NCBI RefSeq assembly: GCF_038002825.1
Contig: NZ_JBBODF010000001.1
Coordinates: forward strand, 6,820,001 to 6,884,000
Source of the DNA: Paenibacillus sp. FSL H8-0048
Lineage (GTDB): Bacteria > Bacillota > Bacilli > Paenibacillales > Paenibacillaceae
Length of the DNA stretch: 64,000 bases
Reading direction: 5' to 3'
Numbering within the stretch: the stretch's first letter is position 1; each line of letters opens with the position of its first letter. Below, one piece after another: positions 45,476 through 54,150 of this stretch. The notes below the pieces were generated by a model. It was not told where the DNA came from. It saw only the letters and a list, made by a program, of their open reading frames with translations, and made no database searches. The position numbers and the translations under genes are program-made.

Positions 45476-45760
45476 AATTAGGTTAGGAGGGCGTGGGGAG
45501 TAAGTGAGTGAATTAGTGAGTGAGAGCTAGTGTGGGAGTAAGGGGAGATGAGTAGGGGAGTAAGAGAGTAAGTGAGTAGGTGAGTAGGGGAGGAGAGTAA
45601 GAGAGTAAGTGAGTAGGTGAGTAAGGGAGTAAGGGAGTAAGAGGGTAAGAGGGTAAGAAGGTAAGAGAGTAAGAGAGTAAGAGAGTAAGAGAGTAAGCGA
45701 GTAGGTAAGTGAGTAAGAGTTAGTGTGGGCGTAAGAGTAGGGGAGTGAGAATGAGAGTGG
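45476..45760. repeat. Degenerate GAGTAAG microsatellite field
   Basis: About 280 bp of GAGTAAG, GAGTAGG, GGGTAAG and GAGTGAG words in 7-8 bp steps, purine-rich on the plus strand, with no gene. Minus-strand frames encode only Ser/Leu/Tyr-rich low-complexity peptide (SYSLTLLLSYSLTLL) and are not real genes. It lies between the TetR promoter and the riboswitch. Confidence 0.8.
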
Positions 45761-45990
45761 GAGGAGATTAGGTGAGCAATAAGCAGTACGTGGGAGGAAG
45801 AGTAACATGGGTGTAAACAGACGATAGCACGAGCAAATCCCCGGGTAGATAAGAGTAGAGCTGAAGAATGCGCCTTCATTCACGAAGGGACAGCAATTTT
45901 GGCTTCTTTTGTCATCCTCGAGGTTTTACATTAAATGGCTGCAGGCGTAAGATTCAATCAACAACCGAATGAAATGACACTGTTCTTGAA

Positions 45991-46165
45991 ATGGCTGAAT
46001 TCCATAACGGGAACGGGGGAACCAACTGGTGCAGGCGGCTTAAGGATGGGCTGCTGGGTACCCGGGGTGAATCCTTGCCAGCGTGCTGCTATGGCTCTGG
46101 TGAGGTAGGGCAATCTCGCTGCCCGAATCCGTCAGCTAACCCCGTAAGCCTCGAAGAGAGAGGAT
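45991..46165 (+). ncRNA. ydaO/yuaA c-di-AMP riboswitch aptamer
   Basis: Conserved blocks of the family appear in order: GGCTGAATTCC, ACGGGGGAACCAA (46014 region), GGGGTGAATCC (46062 region), GGTAGGGC (near 46105), CCGAATCCGTCAGCTAACC and CGTAAGCC...GAAGAGAGAGGA. They agree closely with the Bacillus ydaO leader as remembered. A possible promoter TTGTCA-N16-TTAAAT lies at 45909-45936. The switch normally turns genes off when c-di-AMP is high. A terminator follows directly, but the nearest gene is about 400 bp further down, behind repeats. Confidence 0.88.
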
Positions 46166-46186
46166 GAGCGCCATGATCGATTAACC

Positions 46187-46222
46187 GACCACGGAGAGCC
46201 CTGCCGCTGCTGTGGTCTTTTT
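46187..46222 (+). terminator. Expression-platform terminator of the c-di-AMP riboswitch
   Basis: GACCAC (46187-46192) pairs with GTGGTC (46212-46217), then TTTTT. Confidence 0.8.
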
Positions 46223-46232
46223 GCTGCGCAGT

Positions 46233-46436
46233 AGAGGGATAAATCCCACTAATTGCGCTGAAAATGGGCTGGAGGTGGAAATGAGAGGGATAAATCCCAC
46301 TAATTGCGCTGAAAGTGGGCTGCAGGTGGAAATGAGAGGGATAAATCCCTCTGATTGCGCTGAAAATGGGCTGCAGGTGGAAATGAGAGGGATAAATCCC
46401 TCAAATGCAACGGAAAGTGGGAGGATGAAGAGCACA
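46233..46436. repeat. 51-bp tandem repeat, 4 copies, with GAGGGATAAATCCCTC palindrome
   Basis: Copies begin at 46233, 46284, 46335 and 46386, exactly 51 bp apart. Each holds an inverted repeat GGGAT-AA-ATCCC and the tail GCGCTGAAAATGGGCTGCAGGTGG. A plus-strand frame (46212-46457) reads GINPTNCAENGLQVEMR four times, but it has no ribosome site and is taken as non-coding. Same period as the arrays at 9520 and 36971, unrelated sequence. Confidence 0.8.
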
Positions 46437-46589
46437 AGTGCACCTGAATCCCGGTAATGCCAAGTTGCGCCTCAGCACCCTACTAACCAAGCAGCCCAAA
46501 GTGGAAATTAGGAGGAATAGTGACGGAGTGGAGCGTATTTAAATCATATAACAACATTAATTAGTCAATTTAATATGAATTAGTCTTGT

Positions 46590-47231
46590 ATGTACCACAT
46601 TAGTCTGTTTCCGCATCGCCACAATAGTCTGTTTCCGCATCATCGAAATAGTCAGCTACTACATCGTCATATTGCATTGAAAAGAGGGATTACCATCGCT
46701 ACTGTATTTATCGTCTGTTTCTGGGTGGGCCTTCTGCTTATCCTCAGTGGCAGCATTCATGGTCACGGGCTGGCAGGCCACCTGCATGTCGGGGGAGGGG
46801 ATAGCGGGGGGCCGGGCTTTCTGCCGGTTCTTCCGTTGACGGTGTTTGTCACCGTCTGGGGCGGCACCGGGTATATGCTTGTCAAATACAGCGGGATGCA
46901 GCTGCTCGCCGTGGTGCTGGTCTGTACCTTAATCGCCCTGCTGCCGGGCATTCTGCTCTACACCGTGCTGACCCGGGTGATGACCCGGTACGACAGCAGT
47001 ATGAGTGAACTGGATTATGATCCGGCCGGCCAGCTCGGGTATATCAGCATCGCCGCCGCGGATGGGGCCGTGGGAGAGATGAAGTATGTGCTGCACGGAA
47101 CCATGCGTTCCATCGGCGTGCGGGCCGAATCCGGTCAGTCGCTGCTGCGGGGCGATCGGGTGATTATTGTGAAGACGGATAAGGGGATCGCAGCGGTCAC
47201 CCTGTTCGAACGGGAAATGGAACATAACTAA
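46590..47231 (+). CDS. NfeD-like membrane protein (YuaF-like flotillin partner)
   Basis: The reliable part starts near TVFIVCFWVGLLLILSG: a short first membrane helix, a Gly/His-rich loop, two more helices (VFVTVWGGTGYMLVKY, LLAVVLVCTLIALLPGILLYTVL) and a C-terminal OB-fold (GQLGYISIAAADGAVGEMKY...SLLRGDRVIIVKTDKGIAAVTLFE) as in NfeD1b proteins. The start is uncertain: ATG 46590 lies in a tandem repeat and has no ribosome site; TTG 46677 is an in-frame alternative. The gene ends 6 bp before the flotillin gene, matching the yuaF-floT order of Bacillus. The c-di-AMP riboswitch upstream may control this pair. Confidence 0.75.
   Translation: MYHISLFPHRHNSLFPHHRNSQLLHRHIALKRGITIATVFIVCFWVGLLLILSGSIHGHGLAGHLHVGGGDSGGPGFLPVLPLTVFVTVWGGTGYMLVKYSGMQLLAVVLVCTLIALLPGILLYTVLTRVMTRYDSSMSELDYDPAGQLGYISIAAADGAVGEMKYVLHGTMRSIGVRAESGQSLLRGDRVIIVKTDKGIAAVTLFEREMEHN
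46601..46672. repeat. 24-bp tandem repeat (3 copies)
   Basis: TAGTCTGTTTCCGCATC recurs at 46600, 46624 and, diverged, 46648. It lies inside the apparent N-terminus of the next gene, which makes that N-terminus doubtful. Confidence 0.6.
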
Positions 47232-47237
47232 CGGGGA

Positions 47238-48680
47238 GTGTCGGAGCAAATGTTAATTTTATATGTAACCGGAGCTATTGTTGTAGTGATTCTGCTGGCG
47301 TTAACCAGTATTGTGACCGCGTATAAAAAAGTGCCGCCCAATCAGGCCATGATCGTATACGGCCTCGGCGGCAAAAGAGTCGTCCAGGGCGGTGGGACGT
47401 TCGTCATCCCCGGCTTCCAGAACAATAAAACCATCTCCATGATGCTGATGAGCTTCGATGTTATTCCAGCGCAGGCCATGTTCTCCCGCCAGGGCATCAA
47501 GCTGAACCTGGAGGCGGTGGCCCAAATTAAGATAAAAAGCGATCCAACCGCTATTCTCACCGCCAGTGAACAGTTCATTGACCGGCCGGAAGAGGACCGT
47601 GAGACGATTATTTTGCATTCGGTGGAGGGGCATCTGCGCGGCCTGATCGGCCAGCTCAGCGTAGAATCTATACTTAAGACCCCAGACGAAATCAACAGCA
47701 AGATGCGGGAGACCTGCTCAGAGGACCTCGACAAAATGGGGCTGGAGGTAGTCAGCTTCACCATCAAAAAGATTACCGACGATAAGGGGTACATCGACAA
47801 TATGGGCGTGCCCGAGATTGAGCGTATCCGCCGCGATGCCAGTATTGCCAAGGCCGAAGCCGAACGCGACATTCAGATCAAGCAGGCCGAAGCAGAGAAG
47901 GAATCTGCGATTGCCAAAGCCAATGCCCATCAGGCGACCATAGAGGCGGGAACCGCCGCCCGTGCCAAGGAATCCCTGTTCGAGAAGGAGCTGAATATTA
48001 AGCAGGCGGACTTCAAGCTGGAGACAGAAGTGAAGAAGGCGCAGGCGGATCTGGCGTACGAATTGCAGCAGAACAAGATCAAGCAGTCACTGGTTACGGA
48101 ACAGGTCCGAATCACTCAGATGGAGGCTGAAGCCAACCGCACAGTCCGGGAGATCGAGGTCGAGCTGAGACAGCGGGAGCTGGAGGCAACGGTAATCAAG
48201 CCTGCCCAGGCGGAGAATCAGGCGACAATCATGAGAGCGGAAGCCGCCAAGCAGCGGCAGATTCTGGAGGCGGAAGCCGAAGCAGCTACGACGACCAAGC
48301 GCGGATTGGCAACAGCGGAGGCGGAATTGGCAAAAGGGAAGGCGAATGCAGAGATCGTCCAGCTCGCCGGAGCGGCGGAAGCGGGAGCATTGCAGAAGAA
48401 GGCTGAGGCGTACAAACAGTTCACTCAAGCGGCCCTGACCGTGGAATTCCTGAAAATCCTGCCTGAGCTGGCTGACAAAATCGCCTCCCCGCTGGCCAAG
48501 GTAGACAAGATCACCGTCATCTCCCAGGACGGGGCTTCCGCAGGCGTGAACAAAATCACCGGCGATATCGCCAAAATCATGGCCCAGGTGCCTGAGCTGA
48601 CCAAGACGCTGACCGGCATGAATGTAACAGAGGCGCTTAGCGGGTTACTTGGCCGGGAGCATGAACAAGAACAGGACTAG
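47238..48680 (+). CDS. floT: Flotillin-like SPFH-domain protein
   Basis: 480 residues: one N-terminal membrane segment (ILYVTGAIVVVILLALTSIVTAY), a PHB/SPFH domain (VPPNQAMIVYGLGGKRVVQGGGTFVIP...EVVSFTIKKITDDKGYIDNMG) and a long Ala/Glu/Lys coiled coil (EAERDIQIKQAEAEKESAIAKANA), ending in an oligomerisation tail. It scaffolds functional membrane microdomains. The start may be GTG 47238 or ATG 47250 (GGAG at 47243); the difference is four residues. Confidence 0.9.
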   Translation: MSEQMLILYVTGAIVVVILLALTSIVTAYKKVPPNQAMIVYGLGGKRVVQGGGTFVIPGFQNNKTISMMLMSFDVIPAQAMFSRQGIKLNLEAVAQIKIKSDPTAILTASEQFIDRPEEDRETIILHSVEGHLRGLIGQLSVESILKTPDEINSKMRETCSEDLDKMGLEVVSFTIKKITDDKGYIDNMGVPEIERIRRDASIAKAEAERDIQIKQAEAEKESAIAKANAHQATIEAGTAARAKESLFEKELNIKQADFKLETEVKKAQADLAYELQQNKIKQSLVTEQVRITQMEAEANRTVREIEVELRQRELEATVIKPAQAENQATIMRAEAAKQRQILEAEAEAATTTKRGLATAEAELAKGKANAEIVQLAGAAEAGALQKKAEAYKQFTQAALTVEFLKILPELADKIASPLAKVDKITVISQDGASAGVNKITGDIAKIMAQVPELTKTLTGMNVTEALSGLLGREHEQEQD

Positions 48681-48780
48681 GAGAGGAGTAGTGGTAGGCA
48701 GGAAGTAGAAGTAAGTAGGCGGTAAGTAGCTGATGAACCGGCAGCAAATCCGCCTTCCTGACTGCAGCTCTCCACAAAAA

Positions 48781-48816
48781 ACAGGCGTCAATCTCCAAAA
48801 GGAGGCTGACGCCTGT
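48781..48816 (-). terminator. Terminator of the lacI-GH36 operon
   Basis: ACAGGCGTCA...TGACGCCTGT stem with inner TCTCC/GGAGG, loop AAAA. Six A on the plus-strand left side give a U6 tract on the minus strand. Confidence 0.85.
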
Positions 48817-48948
48817 GGTGTGTCTGAAGCTGCACGAAGCAGCAGCCTTATAATGATAAGTAAGCTGTTGATCAGCGTTGTACCGCCGCAGAACGAAAGT
48901 CCGCTGAGGTTCAGCGCTACACCACCCGTAGAATCAATCTGCTGTTGA

Positions 48949-51243
48949 TCAGCGCTCCACTGCTCTCAGGCGGTAAGTGCAGCTTGCGTAATCTCCGCGC
49001 AGGTCGGAGACCACAAGGCCCATTCGCATCAGGCGGTCGCCGCCGAGCGGTGTGCCGTCAAAGGCCTTCTGGAACGGACCGGAGCTGTCGCCTCCAGCTG
49101 CTGCAGCAGCTTCTGCGCCGCCGTGGACATGCTCGTTGCTGCCGGCAGCCCCGGTCTCGATGACGTAATCCAGCTCCGGGTTCAGCCCCTTGAGCGTAAG
49201 GCGCGAGATTGGCGGATTAGGTCTCGCGAGTACGCGGAAGTAAGCGACGAAGGCTTCGGTCTTATCCTCGCTGACGAACATCCAGGCAGTCTCACCGCTG
49301 CCGCCAAACGGACTCAGCAGACGGTACATATCCCCTTGCTGCACCAGCGTGCGGATCTCCTTGTACTGGGCAATCTGCCGGGCAGCCAGATCCTTCTCGG
49401 CTCCGGTGAACTTGGTAAGGTCCAGCTCATAGCCGAAGTTACCGCTCATTGCCACATCGCCGCGCATAGCGAGGGAGGTAATGCGGTCTACCTGATGGTT
49501 AGGAACGTCAGATACATGCGCGCCCATGCTGCTGGCCGGGTAGACGATGCTTGTGCCGTACTGAATCGCCAGGCGTTCCACCGCATCGGTGTTGTCGCTG
49601 GTCCAGGTCTGCGGCATATAGAACAGCATACCCGGATCGAACCGGCCGCCGCCGCCGGAGCAGCTCTCGAACAGAATGTCAGGGAAGCGGGAGGTCAGGC
49701 GCTCCAGCAGATGATACAGGCCGAGCATATAGCGGTGGGCGGTTTCTTTTTGCCGCTCCGGGGCGGCCTTCACCGATGCAATCTCAGTCATATTGCGGTT
49801 CATGTCCCACTTGATATAGCGGATCGGGGCACTGGAAAAGACCGCGCTTAACGTCTCATACAGATAGTCACATACCTCCGGGCGGGAGAGATCCAGGATC
49901 AGCTGGTTGCGGCCTTCCGTGCGGCGGCGTCCCTCGGCATGCAGGCACCAGTCCGGGTGCTTGCGGTACAGCTCACTGTCCGGCGAGACCATCTCCGGCT
50001 CCACCCATAGACCGAATTGTACGCCTTCCTTGTTGACCCGGTCTGCCAGATCCGCCAGACCTTCAGGCAGCTTGCGGCGGTCCTCGAACCAGTCGCCGAG
50101 CGAGCTGTTATCCTTGTCGCGTCTGCCGAACCAGCCGTCGTCAAGGACGAATAGCTCAATGCCGAGCGGGCCTGCTGCTTTGGCGATGGTCGCGATTTTG
50201 TCCGCATCGAAGTCGAAGTAAGTCGCCTCCCAGTTGTTGACCAGAATCGGCCGGGCCTGATCACGGTGAACCCCGCGGCAGAGCCGGGTCCGGTACAGCC
50301 GGTGATAGGTGCGCGACATGCCGCCGATGCCCTCGCTGGAATAGACAAGCACGGCCTCCGGGGTCTGGAAGGATTCGCCCGGCTCCAGCAGCCAGGAGAA
50401 GTCGAACGGATTAATCCCGATGCTTACACGGGTCTGGCCGAACTGCTCCACCTCGGCCGTAGCGCTGAAGCTGCCGCTGTAAACGAGGCTGAAGCCATAG
50501 ACGTCACCCTGATCTTCATCTGCACCCGGGCGCAGAAGCGCGAGGAAGGGATTGACCTGATGGCTGCTTGATCCGCGGCGGCTCTCCAGGGACAGCGCGG
50601 CTCCAGGGTTAAGCGGGTGGCGCTGAACATGGCGCTCTCTGGCCCATGCGCCGCTCAGGTGCAGGGTGTCATAAGCGGAATCGGCAAAATCCACCGACGC
50701 GCTAAGCGCCTGCTCCAGCCGGAGCGGGACTTCGCCGTTATGCTCGAAGCGGACGGAGCGGGTAATCGCCTGATGGTCAGCGAACACCGTATAGAGCAGT
50801 CTGACCGTAAGGCCGGCGTAGTCATCCTTCAGGGTGAGCTCAAGCGTAAGCGCTTCTGCTTCGCTCTCTGCATAGACCGCTGGCAGTCCATCCAGTGCCG
50901 GCTTACCCGGCGTGATTGCATAGCCTGCATACTTCAGCTCAGAGATCCGTGTGCCGTCAGCCAGTTGCACCTGGTACGCCGGACGCCGGAAGTCACCGCT
51001 GCCATATTGCGGATACTCCTGAGGCAGGGCATCCAGCGAGAGGGCGGGCTTCTGCGGCAGCGGGGTCGGCGAGAAGGATGCGCGTTCACGCAGCTCCAGT
51101 GCTCCGGCCAGACTGTCATCATGACGGAGCCGTGCGCCCCAGTAGACATGGGCAGGGTACCCCTCCACCAGCCGGATGATGTAGCTGGTGTCTTTGGACT
51201 GAAGATGGAACAAGCCTAGTGATCCGTCTGCATAAATGTTCAT
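48949..51243 (-). CDS. GH36 alpha-galactosidase, cytoplasmic
   Basis: 764 residues, no signal peptide. N-terminal beta-supersandwich, then the barrel: LFVLDDGWFGRRDKDNSSLGDW, FGLWVEPEMVSPDSELYR, nucleophile Asp480 in YIKWDMNRNM, FESCSGGGGRFDPGML and acid/base Asp550 in WTSDNTDAVERL. These positions and length agree with tetrameric Geobacillus-type AgaA/RafA enzymes that hydrolyse melibiose and raffinose-type galactosides. The start has CAAGGAGTG upstream. It is the second gene after a LacI regulator (83 bp gap). Confidence 0.92.
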   Translation of the reverse strand: MNIYADGSLGLFHLQSKDTSYIIRLVEGYPAHVYWGARLRHDDSLAGALELRERASFSPTPLPQKPALSLDALPQEYPQYGSGDFRRPAYQVQLADGTRISELKYAGYAITPGKPALDGLPAVYAESEAEALTLELTLKDDYAGLTVRLLYTVFADHQAITRSVRFEHNGEVPLRLEQALSASVDFADSAYDTLHLSGAWARERHVQRHPLNPGAALSLESRRGSSSHQVNPFLALLRPGADEDQGDVYGFSLVYSGSFSATAEVEQFGQTRVSIGINPFDFSWLLEPGESFQTPEAVLVYSSEGIGGMSRTYHRLYRTRLCRGVHRDQARPILVNNWEATYFDFDADKIATIAKAAGPLGIELFVLDDGWFGRRDKDNSSLGDWFEDRRKLPEGLADLADRVNKEGVQFGLWVEPEMVSPDSELYRKHPDWCLHAEGRRRTEGRNQLILDLSRPEVCDYLYETLSAVFSSAPIRYIKWDMNRNMTEIASVKAAPERQKETAHRYMLGLYHLLERLTSRFPDILFESCSGGGGRFDPGMLFYMPQTWTSDNTDAVERLAIQYGTSIVYPASSMGAHVSDVPNHQVDRITSLAMRGDVAMSGNFGYELDLTKFTGAEKDLAARQIAQYKEIRTLVQQGDMYRLLSPFGGSGETAWMFVSEDKTEAFVAYFRVLARPNPPISRLTLKGLNPELDYVIETGAAGSNEHVHGGAEAAAAAGGDSSGPFQKAFDGTPLGGDRLMRMGLVVSDLRGDYASCTYRLRAVER

Positions 51244-51326
51244 GATCTTAACACTCCTTGTGTATTGGGATAAGGTTTGGATATCTTAGAAAAAGCAAAT
51301 TACGATTGCTGGGCAGCCGGGCTGCG

Positions 51327-52322
51327 TTAATCCGTTGTCGCGCCGCTGGTCTCGCGGACAATCAGCTTCGTGCCGATCATCGTGTGCGAAGGAGCTTCGC
51401 GTCCTTCGAACCGCTCGGCGAGCAGCTGAACCGCCGCTTTGCCCATCTGCTCGGGATAGGCGCGGACTGTTGTCAGCGGAGGCTGAACATAGGCCGCCAT
51501 CTCGATATCATCGAAGCCGACGACAGCCATCCCGGCAGGCACCTGTATCCCGTGATCATGCAGGGCGCGCAGGGCGCCGACCGCCAGCGGATCACTGGCC
51601 GCGAAGCAGGCCGTAGGCCGCCTTACGCCTGCAAGCAGCTCGCTCATCATCCGGTAGCCGTTAGCACTGGTCCAGCTTCCCGTGCGGATCAGCGCCGGAT
51701 CATAACAGCCTTGACTCTGCATGATCCGGGTGTAATGATGCCTGCGGCGCTCCTCCTCGCTGCCGCCTCCGATGAAGGCGATCTCGCGGTGGCCCAGCTC
51801 CAGCAGATGGCCCAGCGCCTGGTCGACAGCCTGCCGGAAATGCGTCCGCACGGAGTCATATTCCGTGCGCTCCGAGTAATGATCGACCAGCACCGTGGTG
51901 CCTGGGTACGGGTGCAGCTTCGCAAGGTATCCCGGCTGGAAGCTTCCGCCGACTACAATAAGCCCGTCACCGGCGGGCCGGAGCGGGGCGGGCGTGCTGT
52001 GCCCGCGCAGCGTCTGGCCCAGCCGGATGCCCAGCTCCTCACAGCGCAGCTCCACGCCGCGCCGGATGGAGCCGTAATAAGGGTCGTCCCGTTCCTCTTC
52101 GGCTGTACACCAGAGCAGAAGCGTGACGGTCTTGCTGCCCAGCTCATTCTCCCGCTTCAGCTGCCGTACCCGTGAGGGCTTGTAGCCAAGCTGCCCGGCC
52201 ACGGCGAATACACGGCTGCGTGTCTCCTCGCTGACAGCCAGGGACAGGTCGTTATTCAGCACTCTGGATACGGTTGCGGCTGATACGCCGGCCTCACGGG
52301 CAATGTCTTTAATCGTTGCCAA
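51327..52322 (-). CDS. LacI/GalR-family transcriptional regulator
   Basis: About 331 residues. A TTG at 52322 (reading MATIKDIAREAGVSAATVSRVLNN) is preferred over GTG 52331 because AAAAGG (52335-52340) is then properly spaced and the protein begins at the family's usual point. The HTH is followed by the hinge and a periplasmic-binding-like effector domain (GLIVVGGSFQ, IAFIGGGSEEERRRHHY, ACFAASDPLAVGALRAL, VVGFDDIEMAAYVQPPLTTV). Probably senses a galactoside and represses itself and the GH36 gene through the palindrome at 52337. Confidence 0.9.
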   Translation of the reverse strand: MATIKDIAREAGVSAATVSRVLNNDLSLAVSEETRSRVFAVAGQLGYKPSRVRQLKRENELGSKTVTLLLWCTAEEERDDPYYGSIRRGVELRCEELGIRLGQTLRGHSTPAPLRPAGDGLIVVGGSFQPGYLAKLHPYPGTTVLVDHYSERTEYDSVRTHFRQAVDQALGHLLELGHREIAFIGGGSEEERRRHHYTRIMQSQGCYDPALIRTGSWTSANGYRMMSELLAGVRRPTACFAASDPLAVGALRALHDHGIQVPAGMAVVGFDDIEMAAYVQPPLTTVRAYPEQMGKAAVQLLAERFEGREAPSHTMIGTKLIVRETSGATTD

Positions 52323-52336
52323 GCTGATCACGCCTT

Positions 52337-52358
52337 TTTAGTTAATAAATTTACTAAA
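52337..52358. promoter_or_regulatory. Imperfect palindrome, candidate LacI operator
   Basis: TTTAGTTAATAAATTTACTAAA has TTTAGT/ACTAAA ends and matches its complement at 18 of 22 positions. It sits just upstream of the lacI ribosome site, fitting autoregulation. Confidence 0.55.
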
Positions 52359-52406
52359 TATTTGCCTTAATCCTATCATCCGCCGAAGGTTCTTTCAAGA
52401 GGATTT

Positions 52407-52420
52407 TTTGAGCGCTTACA
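52407..52420. promoter_or_regulatory. Possible cre box upstream of lacI
   Basis: TTTGAGCGCTTACA has the central GCGCTT and terminal CA of a CcpA site with two mismatches in the left arm. Confidence 0.35.
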
Positions 52421-52463
52421 TTTTGCTTGCCGCCGCATCAGCATCGTGCTGCCCTGAGACTGC

Positions 52464-52593
52464 GCGGACTGATAGGCCGTTATTTGTATTCATTCTGCGA
52501 TCCAACCGGGGCAGGCGGACGCAGATTCCGATAATGAGCAATATTCCCCTCGTTTCCAGCGCTACACGGCAACATAACGGCCACTGAGTCCGC
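52464..52593. repeat. Inverted-repeat element between divergent lacI and lipoprotein genes
   Basis: GCGGACTGATAGGCCGTTAT (52464-52483) is complementary at 17 of 20 positions to ATAACGGCCACTGAGTCCGC (52574-52593); a further degenerate copy AATAGCGTCCTCTGAGTCCG follows near 52622. No ORF. Possibly a MITE-like dispersed repeat. Confidence 0.5.
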
Positions 52594-52702
52594 GAAACCA
52601 CCAAAAGTCTGTTTTTTCACGCAATAGCGTCCTCTGAGTCCGTCACATGCTAAAATATCAATAGTGCACAGAAGAGCAAATGAAATAGAGTGGAGTGGTG
52701 AA

Positions 52703-53497
52703 ATGAATCTGCGAGGGATTTGGATAATGGCTATAGCAGGGCTGGCTCTGTTGCTAGGCTCCTGCTCCTCCGGAGCCGCCAGCGCCAGCAATAGTGCTAA
52801 ATTAGCGGACGGATATTCCATCGGTACGCTCCAGACAGCCATGGAAAATTACATAAACGAGCGGCTCTGGTACTACCCGGAGAAGATAGAGGGCAAGGGG
52901 ATGGACAAATTCGATGCCTTCATCGGCCATACCCTCCAGGTGGAGGTACGTGTATATAAGGATGCTGAGGGCCAAGACAAGCTATACGGCCATACCGACA
53001 TCGGGGATTGGCTGGTGATTTTCAAGAATGAGGACGGTTATGTGTACGCAGATGGGCAGGTTAGCGAAGAGTCCCCGGATGCCTGGCCGGGAGATTCCTA
53101 CGAGACCGTCGGGAGCTTCACGGTAAAGGTGAACCCGCCTCACCAGATCGAGTATGGGGATTCACCGCACAAGCGGGAAGTGGTTGCAGTCATGGATAAG
53201 CAGGTCAGAGCGCTATGTGCAGACTTGACCCGTGGAGCGGATGCGGCTGACTGGAAGAATGCGCAGGTGTTTGTGGCTGATTTTCATCCCTATGAGGACA
53301 TGACTACGGCGTGGGTGGTCCGGCCAGACGGTTATGCATGGGTCACAGGCGTATTTGCTGAAGAGCAGGAGGGGGCATTAACTGGGGGGTTCGGCACACA
53401 GAAGATCAAGGACCTGCCAGAGGCGGACCCAACCCGGTACGAGTTTGACACAAGAGTAGTGAAGCAGAAGCCCGTAATCCAGTTTGTGTGCAAATAG
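52703..53497 (+). CDS. Predicted lipoprotein of unknown function
   Basis: 264 residues from ATG 52703 with GGAGTGGTG upstream; an upstream in-frame start at 52664 is not supported. Signal peptide with lipobox LLGSC and Cys21, then a Ser/Ala-rich spacer. The mature part is soluble, acidic and has no family I recognise. An aromatic N-terminal segment (TLQTAMENYINERLWYYPEK) precedes beta-rich sequence. Cys at ~180 and the final CK could form a disulfide (speculative). Followed by its own terminator. Confidence 0.75.
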   Translation: MNLRGIWIMAIAGLALLLGSCSSGAASASNSAKLADGYSIGTLQTAMENYINERLWYYPEKIEGKGMDKFDAFIGHTLQVEVRVYKDAEGQDKLYGHTDIGDWLVIFKNEDGYVYADGQVSEESPDAWPGDSYETVGSFTVKVNPPHQIEYGDSPHKREVVAVMDKQVRALCADLTRGADAADWKNAQVFVADFHPYEDMTTAWVVRPDGYAWVTGVFAEEQEGALTGGFGTQKIKDLPEADPTRYEFDTRVVKQKPVIQFVCK

Positions 53498-53501
53498 AAG
53501 A

Positions 53502-53538
53502 GAGGCTGCCTATCCAGGCAGCCTCGTCCGTTTTTTTT
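53502..53538 (+). terminator. Terminator of the lipoprotein gene
   Basis: GAGGCTGCCT (53502-53511), loop ATCC, AGGCAGCCTC (53516-53525), then GTCCG and eight T. Confidence 0.88.
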
Positions 53539-53565
53539 CGAGCAAATAACGCTATCTCATCCCCA

Positions 53566-54093
53566 TCATTCTGCGGTGTGCTCACCAAACACATGCCCCA
53601 CAATCAGATCCGCACATTCTTCAGAAGTGTTCTCATGCGTGTTCACCTTAAAGCTATACTCGATACCATGGGCCATCAGCTTGTGCTGCTCCTCAGACTG
53701 GTCTTCGCCTCTGTGCTCCCGGGCCAGGTTGCGCTGGCGGCAGATGTCCAGAGGACAGAATACTTCAATAATGGATAGCGGGTATCCGCTGAAAATCTCC
53801 TTTACCTTCTCATAATGAGGCGCAAGTCCGGGACGTTCCACGATAATGCCGTCTATCAGCACATGCTTGCCATGATCCGAGAATAGTTTGGCGGTATGAT
53901 ACATCATGATAATAGCTTCACTAAGATACTTCCAGTAGTCTTCACGCAAGTAACGTTCCCCGATGGTTTCTTCGAACAGATCATTGGCTACCACATAAAA
54001 GAATTCCGGCGACCTCGCTTGTATGGCTTCGACGATTGAGGTTTTGCCGGAGCTGGTCACTCCGTTTAGAAATACGATTTGTCCTTTGTTCAT
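53566..54093 (-). CDS. Chloramphenicol phosphotransferase-like P-loop kinase
   Basis: 175 residues of the CPT-like family: Walker A GVTSSGKTS (residues 11-19), a D-x-F motif (VVANDLFEE) and a LID-like EVFCPLDICRQRNLAREHRGEDQSEEQHK segment. The Streptomyces member phosphorylates chloramphenicol; most relatives have unknown substrates, so resistance should not be assumed. It lies 58 bp downstream of the second response regulator on the same strand. Confidence 0.8.
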   Translation of the reverse strand: MNKGQIVFLNGVTSSGKTSIVEAIQARSPEFFYVVANDLFEETIGERYLREDYWKYLSEAIIMMYHTAKLFSDHGKHVLIDGIIVERPGLAPHYEKVKEIFSGYPLSIIEVFCPLDICRQRNLAREHRGEDQSEEQHKLMAHGIEYSFKVNTHENTSEECADLIVGHVFGEHTAE

Positions 54094-54150
54094 TGGTCTT
54101 TCCTTCCTTTCATGCTTCGTTTAATTTTTTCTTTCGTTTCTTCCCTTTGT

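Noticed and set aside
45478..45883. Ser/Leu/Tyr-rich ORFs on the minus strand
   Set aside because: Low-complexity read-out of the GAGTAAG field, no start signals.
46212..46457. Protein of GINPTNCAENGLQVEMR repeats
   Set aside because: Overlaps the riboswitch terminator, lacks a ribosome site and follows the tandem DNA repeat exactly.
53566..54093. Chloramphenicol resistance gene
   Set aside because: Only family-level similarity; most CPT-like kinases are not resistance proteins and the context gives no support.
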